Assembly (NCBI GenBank): GCA_964474695.1
Contig: CAYYTK010000002.1
Location: 124,001-188,000, forward strand
Direction: 5' to 3'
Length of the DNA: 64,000 nt
Source of the DNA: DAOUBP01 sp964474695
GTDB lineage: Bacteria; Chloroflexota; Anaerolineae; CG2-30-64-16
Shown here: positions 58,487-64,000 of the stretch, piece by piece
How the letters are laid out: every line of letters starts with the position of its first letter
Position numbering within the stretch: position 1 is the first letter of the stretch
Notes under the pieces: generated by a model
What the model saw: the letters and a program-made list of their open reading frames with translations, nothing else
The model's database searches: none
Told to the model about the DNA's origin: nothing
Position numbers and translations under genes: made by a program

Positions 58487-59473
58487 TTATCCCACATGCG
58501 GCGTGTGATTTCCCTGCTGTTGCAGCCCGGCCAGGTCAGCATCCACCATAACGCGCACCAAATCCTGGAAGGTAACGCTCGGCTCCCAATTCAGCACACG
58601 GCCGGCCTTGCTGGGATCACCCACCAACAAATCGACTTCGGCCGGGCGATAGAACCTGGGATCGACGATCACGTGCTTTTCCCAGTCCAGGCCTACATGA
58701 TCGAACGCCACCTGGCAGAATTCTCGCACTGAGTGTGTTTCGCCGGTGGCTACGACGTAATCATCCGGACGCCCTTGTTGGAGCATCAACCACATCGCGT
58801 GCACGTAATCAGGCGCATAGCCCCAATCGCGGCGCGAGTCCAGATTACCGAGATGCAGTTCGTCTTGCAGTCCCAGCTTGATGCGTGCGACTGCGTGAGT
58901 GATCTTGCGCGTGACAAATTCGAGGCCGCGACGGGGGGATTCATGATTGAACAAGATACCCGAGCACGCGAAAAGGTTGTAGCTCTCACGGTAGTTCACC
59001 GTGATCCAATGGCCGTAGACCTTAGCCACGCCGTAGGGACTGCGCGGGTAGAACGGCGTAGTCTCTCGCTGCGGCACCTCTTGCACCTTGCCGAACATCT
59101 CTGAGCTGGACGCCTGGTAGAAGCGGATCCTGCGATCCGCAATGCGGATGGCATCCAGGATACGGGTCACACCCAGGGCAGTGAACTCCCCAGTGAGCAC
59201 CGGTTGCGTGAAACTGGTCGGTACAAAACTCTGTGCGGCCAGGTTGTAAACTTCATCCGGCTGAAATTCCTGGAGGAGGTTGATCAGGCTGACCTGGTCA
59301 AGCAAATCGCCCTGAACAAGAGTGACACGATCCTGAAAGTCACGGATGCGGTCGAAATTTGTCGTACTGGTGCGACGCACCATCCCGATCACTTCATAGC
59401 CGCGCGATAACAAAAACTCAGCCAGATATGAGCCATCCTGGCCGGTAATGCCCGTGATGAGCGCCTTAGACAT
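58487..59473 (-). CDS. gmd: GDP-mannose 4,6-dehydratase
   Basis: Converts GDP-D-mannose to GDP-4-keto-6-deoxy-D-mannose, the precursor of GDP-rhamnose, GDP-fucose and related sugars. The 328-residue SDR has the NAD(P) loop ITGITGQDGSYLAEFLL, the signature VRRTSTTNFDRI, VYNLAAQSFVPTSF, the catalytic FYQASSSEMFG and YPRSPYGVAKVYGHW (Tyr-x3-Lys), and FNHESPRRGLEFVTRKI. All are diagnostic of GMD. The ATG at 59473 has an AAGGAG site; the frame extends upstream without a likely start. The neighbouring epimerase/reductase gene upstream suggests that the two form a GDP-6-deoxyhexose pathway for the surface glycan. Confidence 0.95.
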   Translation of the reverse strand: MSKALITGITGQDGSYLAEFLLSRGYEVIGMVRRTSTTNFDRIRDFQDRVTLVQGDLLDQVSLINLLQEFQPDEVYNLAAQSFVPTSFTQPVLTGEFTALGVTRILDAIRIADRRIRFYQASSSEMFGKVQEVPQRETTPFYPRSPYGVAKVYGHWITVNYRESYNLFACSGILFNHESPRRGLEFVTRKITHAVARIKLGLQDELHLGNLDSRRDWGYAPDYVHAMWLMLQQGRPDDYVVATGETHSVREFCQVAFDHVGLDWEKHVIVDPRFYRPAEVDLLVGDPSKAGRVLNWEPSVTFQDLVRVMVDADLAGLQQQGNHTPHVG

Positions 59474-59514
59474 GAGATGGTTCTCCTTAAAGCCGCGACA
59501 CGCAGGTCGCCACG

Positions 59515-60522
59515 TCATGCGTTGCGCCTGATGCGCAAACCTAACGGCGTTGGATCGCTGGCGCCGGTCCGCACCTGTTCCCGCCAGTAATCCAACACAT
59601 CCCGGAGGCTTTGCTCTAGCGGAATCTCCGTACTCCAACCAGTACGATCTCGCAGCCTGGACGAGTCAGCAACCATGAGCGGGACCTCGACCGGACGCAA
59701 TCTACTGGCATCCTGCTGCACCTCGATCTTCGATCCTGACAAACGAAGCAGGGTATCCAGCACCCGCCCGGCCGAACACGCCGACCCTGAGCCCATATTA
59801 TACACCTCACCGGGTTCGCCCCGGGTCAGTGCCAGATAGTAGCCACGCACGATATCCCGCACATCGCTGAAGTCACGCGCAGCGGACAGTTCTCCGACCG
59901 AAATAACAGGCGGGCGGGCATGGGCCTCGATTTCGGCAATCTGGCTGGCGAAATCCGAGGCCACAAAACCCTGGCGCTGGCGTGGTCCGGTGTGATTGAA
60001 CGGACGGACCCGGATCGCCTGGACGCCATAACTGAGGAAATATTGCAGACCCAGGAAGTCCTGCGCCACCTTGCTGACGCCGTATTGTGAGGTGGGGCGC
60101 AAGGGCGTTTCCTCATCGATGGGCAGATCACCCGCAGATACACGACCATATTCCTCTGCGGAGCCAACTACCAGCACCCGACTGGACAACCCTAGCTGCA
60201 CGATGACCTCAAGCACGTTGAGCTGCGACCGGATATTATTCTCAAGCGTAAACCAGGGATCCTGCCTGGACATCCAGGAGATCGGCTGCGCCGCCAGATG
60301 GAAAATATAGTCGGGCTGAACTTCCTCCACAATAAAACGCACGACTTCCAGGCGCGAAAGCTCCGCCGGATACAATTTCAACCGATCCTGGATGTGGGCA
60401 ATATTGTCCACCCTGCCGTAAACGGTGCCCGCGATTTGCCAGTCGGTATGCGCCAACAGATACTCGGCCAGATGACTGCCGACAAAACCCGAAATCCCGG
60501 TGATGAGTGCGCGCAAGAGCAT
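59515..60522 (-). CDS. NAD-dependent epimerase/reductase, probably GDP-4-keto-6-deoxy-mannose reductase
   Basis: A 335-residue extended SDR similar to RMD, which makes GDP-D-rhamnose from the GMD product. It has ALITGISGFVGSHLAEYLLAH, YIFHLAAQPISWMSRQDPWFTLENNI, the active site SAEEYG and the TSQYGVSKVAQDF motif (Tyr and Lys four apart), and FNHTGPRQRQGFV. Adjacent gmd makes the RMD assignment likely; a GDP-fucose synthase or other epimerase is the alternative. The ATG at 60522 sits very close to its AGAGG site, so a TTG at 60516 may be the real start. A TATAAT promoter lies about 64 bases upstream. Confidence 0.8.
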   Translation of the reverse strand: MLLRALITGISGFVGSHLAEYLLAHTDWQIAGTVYGRVDNIAHIQDRLKLYPAELSRLEVVRFIVEEVQPDYIFHLAAQPISWMSRQDPWFTLENNIRSQLNVLEVIVQLGLSSRVLVVGSAEEYGRVSAGDLPIDEETPLRPTSQYGVSKVAQDFLGLQYFLSYGVQAIRVRPFNHTGPRQRQGFVASDFASQIAEIEAHARPPVISVGELSAARDFSDVRDIVRGYYLALTRGEPGEVYNMGSGSACSAGRVLDTLLRLSGSKIEVQQDASRLRPVEVPLMVADSSRLRDRTGWSTEIPLEQSLRDVLDYWREQVRTGASDPTPLGLRIRRNA

Positions 60523-60585
60523 CCTCTGGTTACGTGCAGTTTGCGTGTCACACGCCGACACGCCGCTATCACTGATGACGATGCG

Positions 60586-60614
60586 ATTATACCGCAGGAT
60601 GATGGTCAGAGCAA
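60586..60614 (-). promoter_or_regulatory. Promoter of the reductase/gmd operon
   Basis: On the minus strand TTGCTC (60614-60609), 17 bases, then TATAAT (60591-60586), giving a leader of about 55 bases. Confidence 0.55.
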
Positions 60615-60640
60615 AGGTAAACGTCACGCACAACGAACAA

Positions 60641-60671
60641 GGGAGAGATGGGCCGGAACCACATCTCTCCC
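60641..60671 (-). terminator. Probable metK terminator hairpin
   Basis: GGGAGAGATG and CATCTCTCCC form a perfect 10-bp stem with an 11-base loop, followed on the minus strand by TTGTTCGTTG. It lies 113 bases beyond the metK stop and just upstream of the next promoter. The rest of the 60672-60783 gap shows nothing clear. Confidence 0.55.
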
Positions 60672-60783
60672 CGCTGCATGATATGATCAGAACCAACGCT
60701 GGCTACTCTGCCAGCAGAAACGTATGCGCCATCGGGCAACACACGTCCTTGCCGGTGACTCATCACCCACTACCAACAGTTCA

Positions 60784-61998
60784 TCACGCCAGCCCCGCCG
60801 CCTTTTTCAGGGCCGCGACCTTGTCCAGGCGCTCCCAGGGCGCATCGATGTCGGTGCGACCAAAGTGGCCGTAAGCCGCGGTTGCCTGGTAGATGGGCCG
60901 CCGCAGATTCAGGTCATGGATGATTGCAGCTGGACGCAGATCGAAGTGGGTCTTGATCAGCTCCACGATGAGATCATCACTGATCTTGCCGGTGCCGTAA
61001 GTCTCCACGGCGATGCTCAGCGGCCGGGCCACACCGATCGCATAGCTGACCTGGATCTCCAACCGGTCAGCCACGCCCGCAGCCACCAGATTCTTGGCCA
61101 CATAGCGCATCATGTACGCCGCCGAGCGGTCCACCTTGGTGGGGTCTTTGCCCGAGAACGCGCCGCCGCCGTGGCGCGCCACGCCGCCATAGGTGTCCAC
61201 AATGATCTTGCGGCCCGTCAACCCCGAGTCACCCATCGGACCGCCGACTACGAACCGGCCGGTCGGATTGACGTAGATCTTGGTGTCGTTGTCCAGATAG
61301 CTGGCGGGCACCACCTGCTTGATCACATGCTCGTACACATCGGCCTCGATCTGGCTGTGCTCGACCTCGGGACCATGCTGGGTGGAGATCACCACCGTAT
61401 CCACGCGCTTCGGCTTGCCGAAAGCATACTCTACGGTGACCTGACTCTTACCATCGGGCCGCAGATAGGGCAGGGTGCCATCCTTGCGCACGTAGGTCAG
61501 TTGCTTGCAGAGCTTGTGCGCCAGGTCGATGGAGAGCGGCATAAGGCTGTCGGTCTCGTTGCATGCGAAGCCGATCATCATGCCCTGATCGCCTGCGCCG
61601 ATGGCCTCGATTTGCTCATCGGTCATCTGGCCCCGCTTGGCCTCCAGCGCCTTATCCACGCCCAGCGCGATGTCCGCACTTTGCTCCTTAATGCTGACGA
61701 TCACGCCGCAGGTGTCAGCGTCAAACCCGAACTTAGCGCGGGTGTAGCCGATGTCGCGCACCACATCGCGCACCAACGCTGGAATGTCCACATAGGTGGA
61801 CGTTGTGATCTCACCCATCACCAGGATCAGACCTGTGGTGGTGGAGCACTCGCATGCCACACGCGCATCAGGATCATCCCTGATGATCGCATCCAATACG
61901 GCATCGGACAATTGATCGCAGATCTTGTCCGGATGCCCTTCAGTGACCGACTCCGAAGTGAAGTAGAACTTCGACGAAGAGGCGAAAGTGGTTGTCAT
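60784..61998 (-). CDS. metK: S-adenosylmethionine synthetase
   Basis: Makes SAM from methionine and ATP in the cytoplasm. The 404-residue product is full length and carries FTSESVTEGHPDKICDQLSDAVLDA, the hexapeptide GAGDQGMM, and the second signature GGGAFSGKDPTKVDRSAAY. An AGGAG site precedes the ATG. The next gene upstream on the minus strand is ahcY, then a PfkB-type kinase, so this group covers SAM formation and recycling of its by-product. The leader contains a degenerate inverted repeat and no recognisable SAM riboswitch. Confidence 0.97.
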   Translation of the reverse strand: MTTTFASSSKFYFTSESVTEGHPDKICDQLSDAVLDAIIRDDPDARVACECSTTTGLILVMGEITTSTYVDIPALVRDVVRDIGYTRAKFGFDADTCGVIVSIKEQSADIALGVDKALEAKRGQMTDEQIEAIGAGDQGMMIGFACNETDSLMPLSIDLAHKLCKQLTYVRKDGTLPYLRPDGKSQVTVEYAFGKPKRVDTVVISTQHGPEVEHSQIEADVYEHVIKQVVPASYLDNDTKIYVNPTGRFVVGGPMGDSGLTGRKIIVDTYGGVARHGGGAFSGKDPTKVDRSAAYMMRYVAKNLVAAGVADRLEIQVSYAIGVARPLSIAVETYGTGKISDDLIVELIKTHFDLRPAAIIHDLNLRRPIYQATAAYGHFGRTDIDAPWERLDKVAALKKAAGLA

Positions 61999-62040
61999 GG
62001 TTGTAAGTCACTCCTCTGTACTAAGATGCTCTGTGCCAAT

Positions 62041-62107
62041 GAATCAGCGAATACACGCACGGCATTGCCGATCGAGATTCGCTGATTCGCCATTCGCAGA
62101 TTCGCTG
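62041..62107. repeat. Inverted degenerate repeat between ahcY and metK
   Basis: GAATCAGCGAAT (62041-62052) is exactly complementary to ATTCGCTGATTC (62077-62088), which is followed by further GATTCGCC/ATTCGCA units to 62107. The same 12-mer occurs in the element at 51595-51688. Confidence 0.75.
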
Positions 62108-62111
62108 TTCC

Positions 62112-63374
<1,263 letters not shown>

Positions 63375-63424
63375 TCGGTTGATACTCCTTGTAATAGAGA
63401 AACTTGGTAATCGACATGTCTGTA

Positions 63425-63452
63425 TACTGCGTACTGCGTGTTGCGTATTGCG
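63425..63452. repeat. Degenerate 7-bp repeat upstream of ahcY
   Basis: Four in-register 7-mers (TACTGCG, TACTGCG, TGTTGCG, TATTGCG) lie in the gap between the kinase gene and ahcY, about 50 bases upstream of the ahcY start. Same family as 58455-58475. Confidence 0.75.
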
Positions 63453-63491
63453 TAAGGCACTGGAAAGGTGTTACGACCCTGCAAGCGCGGA

Positions 63492-64000
63492 TTACGCAGC
63501 GCGCAATAGATCACTCAGCTCCGGTGCATCGCCGAAATTCGCGCGGTAGCGTTCCACAAATTCCGGCAGGGTGTAGTGGTGGTTCATTGTGCCCACCTGC
63601 TCCAGGCAGTAGGTGGCAGCCAGCGAGCCGATGCGCCCAATGACCTCCCAGGGGTAGCCGCGGACAAGGCCGGTCAGGAGGCCGCCACGGAACGCGTCGC
63701 CGACGCCGGTGGGGTCCACGATAGCAACAGGCTTCGCCACCGGCACATCCACCCGCCGCTCCCTGGACATCAGGGTTGCGCCATCAGCGCCGCGCGTCAC
63801 CACCACCAACTCGACCTGCGCCAGAATCCCAGCCTCATCCAGGCCTGTCTTCTGCTTCAGCACTTCCAATTCGTAGTCGTTGACAGTCATGGCATAAGCG
63901 CCGCTCATGCCGGCCAACACCTGCTCACCGCTGAAGCGCGCGAGCTGCTGGCTGGGATCGAAGATGAAGCGGATGCCCAGTTCGCGGCATTCGGCGCAGT
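63492..64000 (-). CDS. PfkB-family kinase, probable adenosine kinase (partial, runs off right edge)
   Basis: The frame is open from the right edge of the window to the stop at 63492, giving the C-terminal 168 residues of a ribokinase/PfkB-family kinase. It has LGIRFIFDPSQQLARFSGEQV, MTVNDYELEVLKQKTGL, VELVVVTRGADGATLMS and the catalytic-base and anion-hole motif VDPTGVGDAFRGGLLTGLVRG (Asp in GVGD). The N-terminal sugar-binding half is outside the window. Next to ahcY, which releases adenosine, an adenosine kinase forming AMP is the most sensible assignment, but other PfkB sugars cannot be excluded. Confidence 0.82.
   Translation of the reverse strand, partial: CAECRELGIRFIFDPSQQLARFSGEQVLAGMSGAYAMTVNDYELEVLKQKTGLDEAGILAQVELVVVTRGADGATLMSRERRVDVPVAKPVAIVDPTGVGDAFRGGLLTGLVRGYPWEVIGRIGSLAATYCLEQVGTMNHHYTLPEFVERYRANFGDAPELSDLLRAA

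Noticed and set aside
61999..62111. SAM riboswitch before metK
   Set aside because: The leader is short and dominated by a degenerate repeat; no conserved riboswitch helices were recognised.
63375..63491. SAH riboswitch before ahcY
   Set aside because: The gap contains a 7-bp repeat array and a ribosome site and lacks the expected pseudoknot pattern.

Overview
The window is high-GC bacterial chromosome and most resembles a member of the Chloroflexota (Anaerolineae, Caldilineae or Ardenticatenia type). That placement is an inference. It rests on a bacterial NurA/HerA/Mre11-type repair set, a DnaB-DnaD-DnaC replication block, several large exoplasmic-domain glycosyltransferases, a secreted subtilase ending in a W-x-Y-F-P-L-L-L-R tail, and many degenerate short-period repeats. 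No tRNA, rRNA, CRISPR array or prophage was seen, and no gene-free stretch exceeds 300 bases.

Layout. (1) 1-4035, minus strand: a tightly packed, partly overlapping cluster of DRTGG, CBS-ATPase, DRTGG, PHP, NuoE/HydC-like, HATPase and 2Fe-2S ferredoxin genes. This looks like the regulatory and proximal part of an NAD-linked (probably electron-bifurcating hydrogenase) operon that leaves the window on the left. A Rex-like palindrome lies upstream of the NuoE-like gene. (2) 4096-7898, minus: a LytR-CpsA-Psr enzyme and a membrane protein joining a degenerate PP2C domain to a beta-propeller. (3) 8037-19539, plus: a DNA-end-processing group of NurA nuclease, HAS-barrel-like protein, HerA translocase and SbcD/Mre11 nuclease. 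It is interrupted by an SDR oxidoreductase, a 1447-residue secreted subtilase and a GxxExxY gene framed by inverted repeats, and it ends with a HEAT-like protein. (4) 19691-29102, plus: M14 peptidase, SSB, GNAT, DUF151 nuclease, DnaB, a DnaD-like protein, an unusual tandem DnaC-type loader, and groES-groEL behind a perfect CIRCE operator.

(5) 29247-38529, minus: GH3 glucosidase and GH2 mannosidase, a PHP phosphoesterase, then a partner-switching module of STAS antagonist, anti-sigma kinase and multi-GAF SpoIIE phosphatase. (6) 38672-60522, minus: a surface-glycan region. A GDP-mannose dehydratase and a reductase/epimerase make a GDP-6-deoxyhexose, a phosphohexomutase supplies sugar phosphate, and a polyprenyl diphosphate synthase supplies lipid. 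GT2 and GT4 enzymes, five large GT-C or PTPS-related membrane proteins and an O-antigen ligase/polymerase-like protein assemble and export glycans. TatD is embedded among them. (7) 60784-64000, minus: metK, ahcY and a PfkB-type (probably adenosine) kinase, a SAM-cycle group.

The most unusual signal is a set of dispersed elements made of degenerate 7-, 8- or 10-bp tandem units, often with two arms in inverted orientation. They sit at gene junctions, frame the GxxExxY gene, and are also embedded in frame inside at least three coding sequences. Together with short palindromic elements they suggest an active but unexplained repeat-generating or repeat-spreading process.
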